The notes beneath the pieces were generated by a model. That model was not told the DNA's origin, did not search any database, and was given only the letters and a program-made list of their open reading frames with translations. From Nitrospira sp. (GTDB lineage Bacteria; Nitrospirota; Nitrospiria; Nitrospirales; Nitrospiraceae): a stretch of 64,000 nucleotides of DNA. A program made the position numbers and the translations under genes. Of the stretch, positions 45,723 through 53,829 are shown piece after piece (position 1 is the first letter of the stretch; each line of letters begins with the position of its first letter). The DNA lies in NCBI GenBank assembly GCA_030123605.1, contig CP126123.1, positions 1 to 64,000 on the forward strand, given 5' to 3'.

Positions 45723-47118
45723 ACCTTTGGCGGGTCACTGCTAATTCATGCCCTGTCTCATCTCCACGCTCATCCTCCCGTTCCAATGCTTTCTGTAGCA
45801 ATGGTCGCAGTTCATGAAACTCGGCAGTGAGGAGATCTCCACCAAAGGTTCTCGGGTTGATGAGGCTCCCCAACGTAGGCCCGTCCTTGAATAACTGATA
45901 GAGTCGCTCCATGCCTTCGCGGAGACGCTGGTTGCCATTCGCAAGCTTCGTCCACGTCTCTAATTTTGTTCGCGGTGCGAGGCCGGAGCAGGCGAGGTTC
46001 AACGGCGGAAGCTTCTGATAGCCGGCGAGTTTCCAAGCGGCAAGCGCGAGGTTAAAGGCCGCAATCTGCGTACAGCGTGGATCCAATTCAAGGCCAAACA
46101 GGTTCGTTCGCAGCACGGCTGTGACGGCCTCTTCCTTGGGTAATCCTTCTTCAGCCATTCGCATGGCCGCAAGGATCGGCAGCTCAGCCACCAGGAAGTG
46201 CCCACTGCCCATGCAGGGATCGAGGACACGGATCTCTTTCGCGGTTTGGGGCCAGCCCTCAAACGTGCCGGCTGCGGGGCGCCAATTGCCTGATTCGTTC
46301 TTGATGAATCGGAGATAGGTCCATTCGATTCCCGGCAGGCCGGCTGCTTGCCTTGCCTCCTCCTCCGTTTGAACCTTGAACGTATTCGGATCTTTTTGAG
46401 CCAGCTTCCCGGCCCACCAGGCGCCGAGCGTGTTGTGCAGGAGAAAGAGGACCATATAATCTTCGGTGAAGAGCTGGGTGACCGGCGCGAGTTCGTCCGC
46501 TCCAATTTTGGTGCCGGACTCGTTCACCTCTTCTTTCCGCTTCGCTTGCCAGAACTGATAGACCCATCCAAGCGAGTCGTCGGCAAGAAAGACTTCTGTC
46601 GGCAAACTGGTGACGAGTTGGAGCAGTGGTTTCCGATCTTCGACGGGGAGGTCAATGTGGCTCGCTGGATCATCTGTACGGAAAATCTCCGGCAATTCGG
46701 TCGCAGCAAACCTAGCCGCCACCGCCCACCCGTCGGGGAGCCCGAGTGCCGGCGGGAGTTCCTCGCAGTCGTGAAACGTCACGGCCACGCCATGTTCGGG
46801 AGAGAGGAGCAGGTTATTCTCGATCAGAAACCGGGCGAAGAGGAGGCGATGCCACTGATCGTACGCGACCTTCTCTTTCAGATGAACAATCTTGTAGGAG
46901 CCCTTCTTTGTACGGCTCTCCTCATCACCCAGTTGCCTGGCCTGTGCTCGCAAGGCTCGCCGGAGTAGGCGTTGCTCTTCACTGAGGTGTTTGTAGGGTT
47001 CCGGTTCGTGGACTGCGAGGGCTTCGAGCGCCTTCCGCGACCCGGTTTCAGCCGTCGCTCGTGCCTGAAGGACAGTTTTGCCCAGCTGTTTGCGAAGTTC
47101 GGAGGAGAGGACCTTCAT
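45601..47118 (-). CDS. pglX: PglX (BREX methyltransferase), N-terminal part up to the frameshift
   Basis: 505 aa, of which about the last 40 are out-of-frame. It includes the helical N-terminal domain and SAM motif I, VLDPCMGSGHFLVAELPIL (about residues 299-315), followed by LFGLELDPRCTQIAAFNLAL, the post-I acidic strand. It lacks the catalytic motif IV, so it would be inactive alone. It overlaps brxC by 4 bases. Confidence 0.85.
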   Translation of the reverse strand: MKVLSSELRKQLGKTVLQARATAETGSRKALEALAVHEPEPYKHLSEEQRLLRRALRAQARQLGDEESRTKKGSYKIVHLKEKVAYDQWHRLLFARFLIENNLLLSPEHGVAVTFHDCEELPPALGLPDGWAVAARFAATELPEIFRTDDPASHIDLPVEDRKPLLQLVTSLPTEVFLADDSLGWVYQFWQAKRKEEVNESGTKIGADELAPVTQLFTEDYMVLFLLHNTLGAWWAGKLAQKDPNTFKVQTEEEARQAAGLPGIEWTYLRFIKNESGNWRPAAGTFEGWPQTAKEIRVLDPCMGSGHFLVAELPILAAMRMAEEGLPKEEAVTAVLRTNLFGLELDPRCTQIAAFNLALAAWKLAGYQKLPPLNLACSGLAPRTKLETWTKLANGNQRLREGMERLYQLFKDGPTLGSLINPRTFGGDLLTAEFHELRPLLQKALEREDERGDETGHELAVTRQRFGPGCRDSREPIHTCRDQCTLPRIQEAGGNPKRVLRASSP

Positions 47119-50100
47119 AGGATCACAGGTCCATCTTTGAGCTTCTCGGCAATTTGCTCCCTGGCATCATCCAGCCAACTATCGAGTTCGGCTTCATTTT
47201 TGATCGTGGTGGAGGGCAGGGTGATCCGGACCGCAGTCGGCTCCAACAGTCGGGCCGCTTCTTCCAGCGCTTTGGTGAATCGTTGCGGAATCGCGTCCAG
47301 CAGATTGTGGCGCTCGGATAACGAGCTGCTTCGCAGGGCAGTCAGAATGTCCTGTTCGCTCCCCAGCGGCACGATCGCCGGCGGCATCAGTTGGAACCGG
47401 GCCGTAAGGTCATTTCGCTGATCGGCCTTCAACCGTTTCCACTCATCCGACCGTGCCAAGCGCGCTTCCCCCAGCGCAAAGGCTGTGTTCATGTCGTTCT
47501 GAAGCTTGGTGATCGCCACACGGAGCACCTGCACGACTGTATGAGTGAGGTGCGGTACCGGATCCGGCTCATTCAAGAGTGAACGGTCTTTGATGATGGC
47601 CTCGATGGACGAGGCCCAGTCCTTCGACTCTGCGAGTCTATTTGCGAAGTGGTTGAACTCAAGCAAACGCTCCCAGGCCGGAAATCGTTTGGCGATCCCA
47701 TCTCCGGCTTTCTTCCACGATGTGATCACGCGTTCGATCTCTGCCTTCTTGCCATGGATCTCCAGCAGCTGCGCGTTGCCGCTCAACATTTGAAGCTCTC
47801 GGACGGCTTGCGTGTCCGGCACCGTGGGGCAGGGGGCCTCGCCACCGGCACCGGCCGCAAGCGCGAGCAGCTTCGTCAAAAACTCGGCGGCTGCCGAAGA
47901 TTCCTCGCCGCCGGTTCTTATGGTCACACCGGCCTTCTGGAACAGGGCCTTCAAGTCCAGGCGCTGGGTGACGTTCAGCGGTGGCACGTCCACATAGAAG
48001 CTGGCTGCTCCCACTTGATTCTGAGGGAGGTCTCGTTGAACCGGCTGACCGTTGAGTGTCGCGCGGACGTTGCCCGCCACCATCAACGTATAGAGGGCGC
48101 CATCAACCGCATCCTGAGGCCAGCCGAAGGGAGCGGACTTAAAGTAATCGCGTATGTCTTTCCCCCTCTTGCCGGCCCCGACCAAGTCGAATACCTGTCG
48201 GCAAATCGGATGGTGGCTGGTTTCTCCGCGATACCCAATCTGTGAGAGCGCATCAACTGCGCCACCTCTGGCCCGGCTCACGACTTGCCCCCAATTTGCA
48301 TGGTCTGCGTCGGCGAATTTCGGAAACAGGCGAACCAGTGATCCGGTGCCTGCTTGTTCCACCTTGTCCGCGAGCTCTACGCCGGACGCTTCCTCTCCCC
48401 CACCGAGAAATATCTTTGCGCCTCCGACAATCTGCCCCAGCAGTTCTTTACTGCGATGCCTCGCCACCGCAAGATGGGTTTCCACGGCTTTGCGGGCTTC
48501 AATGGCTTCCGCTGTGGTCACGGCGCCATGAGCTTGCAATGTCTCGTTGGCCGCCATCTCGGAGGCAATGGCCTGCCGCAGTTCTTCATGACAGAGCCGT
48601 GGCAAGTAACCGAACAACATCGGGCTATTTGTACCGGCGGCTCTCGCGTCGTTCAGCACGGCTTTTTCCTCGTCATTCCATCCGTCTCGAATCCAGAGGG
48701 TAATGCCTTCCTTGCTTTCTGTGGGCTTGAGCGTATTGAGTTCGTGAAAGAGTTTCCGTACCTGGTGCGACACTCCATGCTGCAGCGACACCGGTCGAAG
48801 CGCCTGCTCCACAGCGTCGCGTAACAGCTCGTCACGCCTCGCGTTGATACGGGCCTCATCGTTCAAGACGCCGGTGCGGCGGCGGGTGAAATCATGCGTC
48901 CATTTCGCGCCTTCGCGCGTCTGCAGTCGATATTCGCTCTCGACCACCATCACATGGCCGTCCTTCACGAGCTGCTCAAGCAATTTCGGGATTTCTTGCC
49001 GTAGGGTCGGACCATCTTTGCTCAGATCAGCCACGAGGAGGTCCGCCAGCGTTTCCACGGTCGCACGCACGCCATCATCGGCTCCGGGATCACGGGATAG
49101 TTTGCCGATCAAAAAAATGAGTGCGCACAGACGCGATCGCAGCTCTCCCTTCGCGGTTCCGTCACGCTGCTCTAAGATGATCTTGTTGTATTCACTCTCG
49201 AGCTGGCCCGTATTCAGTAAATCCGTTGCAATTTGGTCATAGATAAAATCAGCGGGAACGACGGTGCCGATCGGTTTATCCGCAGTTTCACGAGCAGCGT
49301 CGAACACAATCTTCAGCTGTGTGCGTAGTTGAGTGGCAGTCCCCGTCTGATCGGTGTTGCGTAAGACCCGTTCCCAGAAACGCCGCCGTACAGGCAGCAG
49401 GGGGTAATCCGGTACATACAACGGATCGTCGGCCTGTATGGTGGCCAGCCTTGTATTCTGAAGATGCCGACTGATCTCACCTTGATTCGCCTCAATGTTT
49501 TGCCGAATCTGTCCTTCACGTTCTGGTCTCTTTTGGAGGACCGTTTTCCGGATCACTGTCTCCACATCCGTATCGGAGAGCTGCACTCGCACTGCAAAAC
49601 GAGCCTGTAGCCGCTGGAGACTTGGCGTCGTATTCAAGGCTGATTGGCCTGTGCCGACCAGGAGGAGGCGTCTGTCCAGCTTTGTACAGCAGCTCTCCGC
49701 AATTTCCTGCACATCCATGGCTCGGGGAATGTTTTGGCCGATGAATTGTTGCACCTCATCGACAACAAGGAGCGTACAGGGTAATTCTCCGTCGTTACCA
49801 AGTACCTGGCGGATCAACTCAAGGCTTTCATTGATGGTGGGCGAGGTACTGTCCGGAAAATCCGCCCGAATCGCAGCCTGGGCATTTGGTACGGTGCCAT
49901 ATTGGGGGTCAGCTTTTAACAATGCTTCTGCAAGGGGTGTGGAGAGTTTGAGGTTCCGGACTTCCCTCCGCAGGCTGCGATTTGTTTCCTTGAGGGCGTC
50001 TTCCACCTTCCTGGTAAGACCTGTAGTCGACAGCCACAATAAAAATCTAGCCTGTGCGAGTGTTTCCGGCAGGCCTGCCGACCGGAGGACTAGTTGTAGA

Positions 50101-50552
50101 AAGGCCAGGCGTACGTTCTCCATATTGCCGGCGCCGAGCGTTCCAGCAGCCGCCCGTAAGCCGCCATAGGCTTTGCTTCTGTTGCTGAGTTCCGTCAGCA
50201 GGTCGGACACTTCAACGGGAAGTTTGGTCAACGATCGTGCCGTCGCGCCGTCTGAAAAACGATAATCCTCCCATAAGTACCGCAGCATTTTGACTAAGTG
50301 CGATTTGCCGCTCCCGAAGAAGCCGCTGACCCACACAGCCTTTTGCTCCTCGCGGTTCAGGCCTTCCAGATAAGCTTTGAGAATTCGCTCAAGCCCACGC
50401 GCATATTCCCCGTCGCATACGAAGGTTTCCAGCTCGAACCGGAGTGTTTTGACCTGTTCCGGATCATTCTCAATTTCTGCGACCTTTGAGACGCCGTTAT
50501 TGAGCAACTCTACTGTGAGCGGATCACGCCAATAGACTTCGCGGTTTTTCAT
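47115..50552 (-). CDS. brxC: BREX ATPase BrxC (PglY-like)
   Basis: 1145 aa. The P-loop ATPase domain has Walker A GFFGSGKSH (residues 77-85) and Walker B CTLLVVDEVQQFIG (about 255-268). NREVYWRDPLTVELLNNGVSK at the N-terminus and the length match BrxC. The C-terminal two thirds are mainly helical. BrxC is required for both methylation and defence in type 1 BREX. It overlaps brxB and pglX by 4 bases each, so brxA to pglX are coupled. Confidence 0.94.
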   Translation of the reverse strand: MKNREVYWRDPLTVELLNNGVSKVAEIENDPEQVKTLRFELETFVCDGEYARGLERILKAYLEGLNREEQKAVWVSGFFGSGKSHLVKMLRYLWEDYRFSDGATARSLTKLPVEVSDLLTELSNRSKAYGGLRAAAGTLGAGNMENVRLAFLQLVLRSAGLPETLAQARFLLWLSTTGLTRKVEDALKETNRSLRREVRNLKLSTPLAEALLKADPQYGTVPNAQAAIRADFPDSTSPTINESLELIRQVLGNDGELPCTLLVVDEVQQFIGQNIPRAMDVQEIAESCCTKLDRRLLLVGTGQSALNTTPSLQRLQARFAVRVQLSDTDVETVIRKTVLQKRPEREGQIRQNIEANQGEISRHLQNTRLATIQADDPLYVPDYPLLPVRRRFWERVLRNTDQTGTATQLRTQLKIVFDAARETADKPIGTVVPADFIYDQIATDLLNTGQLESEYNKIILEQRDGTAKGELRSRLCALIFLIGKLSRDPGADDGVRATVETLADLLVADLSKDGPTLRQEIPKLLEQLVKDGHVMVVESEYRLQTREGAKWTHDFTRRRTGVLNDEARINARRDELLRDAVEQALRPVSLQHGVSHQVRKLFHELNTLKPTESKEGITLWIRDGWNDEEKAVLNDARAAGTNSPMLFGYLPRLCHEELRQAIASEMAANETLQAHGAVTTAEAIEARKAVETHLAVARHRSKELLGQIVGGAKIFLGGGEEASGVELADKVEQAGTGSLVRLFPKFADADHANWGQVVSRARGGAVDALSQIGYRGETSHHPICRQVFDLVGAGKRGKDIRDYFKSAPFGWPQDAVDGALYTLMVAGNVRATLNGQPVQRDLPQNQVGAASFYVDVPPLNVTQRLDLKALFQKAGVTIRTGGEESSAAAEFLTKLLALAAGAGGEAPCPTVPDTQAVRELQMLSGNAQLLEIHGKKAEIERVITSWKKAGDGIAKRFPAWERLLEFNHFANRLAESKDWASSIEAIIKDRSLLNEPDPVPHLTHTVVQVLRVAITKLQNDMNTAFALGEARLARSDEWKRLKADQRNDLTARFQLMPPAIVPLGSEQDILTALRSSSLSERHNLLDAIPQRFTKALEEAARLLEPTAVRITLPSTTIKNEAELDSWLDDAREQIAEKLKDGPVIL

Positions 50553-51106
50553 GATCTCAAGAAGCTCTCCGTGGTGGTGATGGGGACCGCCATATAGTTG
50601 AAACCGTCCCGCGCGTCCATGAAGCGATAGCTATTGTGTCGATACTCTCCGGGGAAGAACACGAGCAGTCGGCCTCGAATGGCGGCTTCCACCGCATCGA
50701 GTAGGCGTGACACCCGGATGAAGTCAAAGAGGCACCCGAGACCTACCAGCGCCACCACCGTGTTCGAGTCGGCTTCTTCTACAGAGCAGGCCGTCTTGAT
50801 CCGTTCGATGGCGAGCTCTTCCACTTCTTGATGTGCGGTTAAATAGTGAGGCTCGGCGAAGATCCCGTCGCGGTATTCATGCTGCGACAACCACTCGGGG
50901 AGTAGGCGCGTCAAATCAACCACGAGCCAAGAATGCTTGGCTTCCAGTGTGGCTGTTTCGAAATGCTGAAGGTGCGCACGTATGCGCCGTTCCTCGGCCG
51001 GCGGGTAGACCGCGAACCACACCCGTTGTTTCCCAGCCAGGTTCTGCGCCCAAGGCAGCGCCACTTGCCGCTGATAATTTGCGATCAATCGATCAACGGC
51101 ATTCAT
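50549..51106 (-). CDS. brxB: BREX protein BrxB (DUF1788)
   Basis: 185 aa, full length. FDFIRVSRLLDAVEAAIRGR leads to LLVFFPGEYRHNSYRFMDAR and DGFNYMAVPIT, the diagnostic DUF1788 end. The N-terminus has a PWAQNLAGKQRVWFAVYPP segment. BrxB is a small core protein that binds PglZ. Starts and stops overlap both neighbours by 4 bases. Confidence 0.93.
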   Translation of the reverse strand: MNAVDRLIANYQRQVALPWAQNLAGKQRVWFAVYPPAEERRIRAHLQHFETATLEAKHSWLVVDLTRLLPEWLSQHEYRDGIFAEPHYLTAHQEVEELAIERIKTACSVEEADSNTVVALVGLGCLFDFIRVSRLLDAVEAAIRGRLLVFFPGEYRHNSYRFMDARDGFNYMAVPITTTESFLRS

Positions 51107-51891
51107 GGCGATACATGCTCAGTTGCGGGAAAGCCAGGAAAGGTTAACTCCACAATTTCTCCGATTGCTCGCATGGAGAGCAGCCCATGCCGGTGCGCCT
51201 CCATCGCTCGCGTTCTTGCTTGGTCGGCTCCGAGGTCGAGCAGCCTGCACCAGGGGCTTGTAAAGGTAGAGAGCCCGTGGAAGCCGGCTAGGTCGCTGAG
51301 CCACAGAGCCATGGCCACCGCACCGGCTGTCGGCTGCACGCGATGGCGGACCTTCCTGGTTCGGCCACTCAAGTGTCCGGATTGTGTCCATGACGATGCG
51401 GCGTTCCGCGCGATTTTGTTTTGATTCAATTCCGAATACTGGTCAGGAAATGCTTGGGCGACCGCCTGAGCCAACGTCCTTGTGTGGACTTCCGCTCCGA
51501 CAGGAACCGTCAGCACGGCCGGGGTCGTTGCCCGAAACAACGGATCCCTGCCCCAAGCAGAGAGCAGAGCCAGCAATGGAAGCCCTTGCGGATCAGCGGT
51601 ATACAGACGGCGAAGTACGAAAAAGACCGGGACGGTTTCGGATAGTGCATAGAGCTCACGGAGATGTCGGATCGATTTCTGGCGCGTACTTTCCGTGCCT
51701 TTCCGGAGCACGTTGCGTTTCACAACGGCTGATCGGTAACTCTCCGGGTCGGTTCCCATTGGAACAGCGTCTAAGACCGCCTTCAACTCGGTCAACATCA
51801 AGGTGCGGCTGCTGTGCGACCCACCCGCCGTGAATTTGTAGCCCACGTGCGTGAGTGCTTCGCGCTGTTCCGGCGTAACGATGAATTCCAT
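51103..51891 (-). CDS. brxA: BREX protein BrxA (DUF1819), longer than usual
   Basis: About 262 aa from the ATG at 51891, which follows GGAAGG nine bases upstream; the TTG at 51909 is another in-frame start. The central NVLRKGTESTRQKSIRHLRE and LYALSETVPVFFVLRRLY match the DUF1819 pattern, and YKFTAGGSHSSRTLMLTELK is the N-terminal box. Usual BrxA proteins are about 200 aa; the C-terminal ~60 residues here are extra, and the match to the family is moderate. BrxA binds DNA in studied systems. First gene of the BREX operon. Confidence 0.75.
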   Translation of the reverse strand: MEFIVTPEQREALTHVGYKFTAGGSHSSRTLMLTELKAVLDAVPMGTDPESYRSAVVKRNVLRKGTESTRQKSIRHLRELYALSETVPVFFVLRRLYTADPQGLPLLALLSAWGRDPLFRATTPAVLTVPVGAEVHTRTLAQAVAQAFPDQYSELNQNKIARNAASSWTQSGHLSGRTRKVRHRVQPTAGAVAMALWLSDLAGFHGLSTFTSPWCRLLDLGADQARTRAMEAHRHGLLSMRAIGEIVELTFPGFPATEHVSP

Positions 51892-51900
51892 GGTGTGAAA

Positions 51901-51919
51901 CCTTCCCAATATCGGAAGG
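51901..51919 (-). promoter_or_regulatory. Inverted repeat covering the brxA ribosome site
   Basis: CCTTCC and GGAAGG arms are 7 bases apart (51901-51906, 51914-51919). On the transcript the GGAAGG arm nearest the gene is also the brxA ribosome site, so a hairpin would hide it. It could instead be an operator. A TATATT/TATTAT-like -10 lies just upstream but no good -35 is seen. No BrxR-like regulator gene is present upstream. The rest of the gap to 52111 shows no gene and no clear terminator. Confidence 0.42.
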
Positions 51920-52111
51920 GATAATATACTGTTCCTGCAACCCAGTCATAGCCTCAAGTTAAGGCGATCAGGCTGAAGGCACATGCGGTGTTGGCAGCAC
52001 GGGTGAGGGGGTAGGGATATGAAAGGTAGAGTGGAATGCGCTATGAGTTATCAAGAATGTGTTTAGTGCCGGTTGGTAGGGTTTCCATCTTTGCTCGGGT
52101 TTCTCTGCCTT

Positions 52112-53827
52112 CTACTCTTCCTTCTTCTCCGCCACATCGAACTCCAATCCGCTCGATTCTTCCCCTCGGCCTGGGCTCTTCCGCCGACCGATCCACAGAT
52201 GCGTCGAGCCGTCGATCCAGCGCGCATATTGATAGGTCCTGGTGACTCGCGCGCCTTCGCGCGGGACTTCCTCTTCGTAGAGCAAGAGTTCGCGGTTCGG
52301 TTCAAGCAATCGACCCTTCGGACGTTGTACGCCTTGAATGCCGCCTTCGCCGAATGCCGGCAGCACTCCGCGCTTGAGCCGCAAGGCGTTGCCGTCTTTC
52401 ACCGGCAGCAACGGAATCCAATAGTCGGGCACCTGGGTGCCGAGCCGGTAGATCAGCGGCGCGCTGTCACTGCCGGCGGCAGGCGAAGGCGGCTGTTCCG
52501 CCAGCGTCTCTTGAGAGGCTTCATGACGGTCTAACGGACGGCCGGCGGCGCTTTCGACCACCCGCTCCACGGCCCAGGCCACGTTGGCCATTTCATCCCT
52601 CAATAACGACAGGTCTTCCACCGGCCGGCTCTCCAACAACGGGCCCAATACCGGCGGCAGGAAGAACAACTGCTGGGTATCGTTCGTGAGGCTGAACATG
52701 CGCCAGGGCGAGTTCGGCCCATCCACATCGGTCGTGTGGGAAATGAGGAACCGTTCGCCGAACGTGTTGGTCACGACGAGCGCACGGACCTGCGAGAGCG
52801 TGCCCACGGAAAGCTCGAGCGGCAACAGGAACCAATCGTTGCTGTATTCCAGCGCAAACTTCACGAGTAGCAGGCGGGCCAAATCTTGCGGCGCGGCCTG
52901 GACGCTTGCGAAATTCACAGCCCCGTCTTCGAATTCCCACAGGCGCGCGGAGGGCATGCCGCGAAACGAGACCGGCGCGGGGAGAAAGGCTTCCGTGAGG
53001 GATGTGCGGCTGTCGGTGGCGCCCAGACCGTTTCCTGAACTCATCGTGAACGAAAACCAGTCCAGCCGTCCATCGAGATACTCCGGAGCGGTCAACACCA
53101 CCTCGCCTGCCGCTGTCTTGCCGGCGATACTCAGCGCGTATTCCATCCGTTCTGGAATCCAGGCAGAAGGGGCGGCGCCTTGTTGGAATAGGCCGTCGAG
53201 CCAGGTCAGCCAGGCGGTGACGATGGCGATTACCTTTGGTTGGTCTCCTGCGACAATCTGATCGAACGGCGCCTCGCGAAATAATTCATTCAACCTGTTC
53301 CCGGCCTGTAACGCGCGGACTCGTGCGGCAAACCGCAGGCCGTCGATGGTGCGACCGGTCAGCACGCGGATGAAGGACAGGCTGGCGGTATCGGTCTCCT
53401 TGGCCTGCTCTTCTGTGGGAGCGGACAGGACGTAGGCGCTCGCCAACCATTGTGCGCGCGTGGGCCCGAGCCTGGCCGTCTCCAGGAGGCGCAGCAGATG
53501 CCGCCCGGATTCGGCGGCCAGCCGCCAGTTGGGGCGCGAGCCGTCCGTCACCGGTTCCGCTTCGACCAGCGTTTCCAGAGCCAACTTGTCGGTTGCATAA
53601 GAATTCGCAGGATGTTGGACGGAACGCGGCCCCGGTTGATAGCGGGTCACAGCGGCCGTATCCACGATCACCTGCGCGACGGCAGGCGAACCGGCATCGG
53701 CCCCGTTGAACTCGCCGAACTGCCATTGGCGTCCCAGCATCCAAAGCGGATCGTGGATGCGCGCCTGCAGCCCGTCCTGCAAGCCTGGATTGTGGGTGCT
53801 GAGGTCGAGTCTGATTCGTGAGGCCAT
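52112..53827 (-). CDS. Uncharacterised protein with DPLWMLGRQWQFGEF motif, giant-protein cluster
   Basis: 571 aa. The N-terminus has RIHDPLWMLGRQWQFGEFNG and ADAGSPAVAQVIV, then helical and beta regions, a LVKFALEYSNDWFLLPLEL strand, GERFLISHTTDVDGPNSPW, and a C-terminal QYARWIDGSTHLWIGRRKSP and GRGEESSGLEFD. These boxes recur in a widespread family with no assigned function, as far as I recall. No signal peptide, no membrane segment, no nucleotide motif. The start ATG is 2 bases after the 1772-aa gene and has GGGAGGGG upstream. It is the last gene of the cluster. Confidence 0.7.
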   Translation of the reverse strand: MASRIRLDLSTHNPGLQDGLQARIHDPLWMLGRQWQFGEFNGADAGSPAVAQVIVDTAAVTRYQPGPRSVQHPANSYATDKLALETLVEAEPVTDGSRPNWRLAAESGRHLLRLLETARLGPTRAQWLASAYVLSAPTEEQAKETDTASLSFIRVLTGRTIDGLRFAARVRALQAGNRLNELFREAPFDQIVAGDQPKVIAIVTAWLTWLDGLFQQGAAPSAWIPERMEYALSIAGKTAAGEVVLTAPEYLDGRLDWFSFTMSSGNGLGATDSRTSLTEAFLPAPVSFRGMPSARLWEFEDGAVNFASVQAAPQDLARLLLVKFALEYSNDWFLLPLELSVGTLSQVRALVVTNTFGERFLISHTTDVDGPNSPWRMFSLTNDTQQLFFLPPVLGPLLESRPVEDLSLLRDEMANVAWAVERVVESAAGRPLDRHEASQETLAEQPPSPAAGSDSAPLIYRLGTQVPDYWIPLLPVKDGNALRLKRGVLPAFGEGGIQGVQRPKGRLLEPNRELLLYEEEVPREGARVTRTYQYARWIDGSTHLWIGRRKSPGRGEESSGLEFDVAEKKEE

Positions 53828-53829
53828 GC

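Larger units (their letters stand above)
43764..47118 (-). pseudogene. pglX: pglX, full locus broken by a single-base frameshift
   Basis: The two frames join cleanly if one G of the GGG at 45732-45734 is removed: the N-terminal frame reads HELAVT and then continues AKGLAQAAEILASQF in the other. In the sequence as given, the downstream frame has a TGA immediately before this point and the upstream frame reads on for about 40 unrelated residues. The rest of the gene is intact on both sides. It could be true inactivation, a recent event, or a base error in the assembly. A three-base run is short for phase variation. Confidence 0.8.

Noticed and set aside
45732-45734. GGG run as a phase-variation tract
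   Set aside because: Three bases are too few for frequent slippage. A single mutation or read error is simpler.
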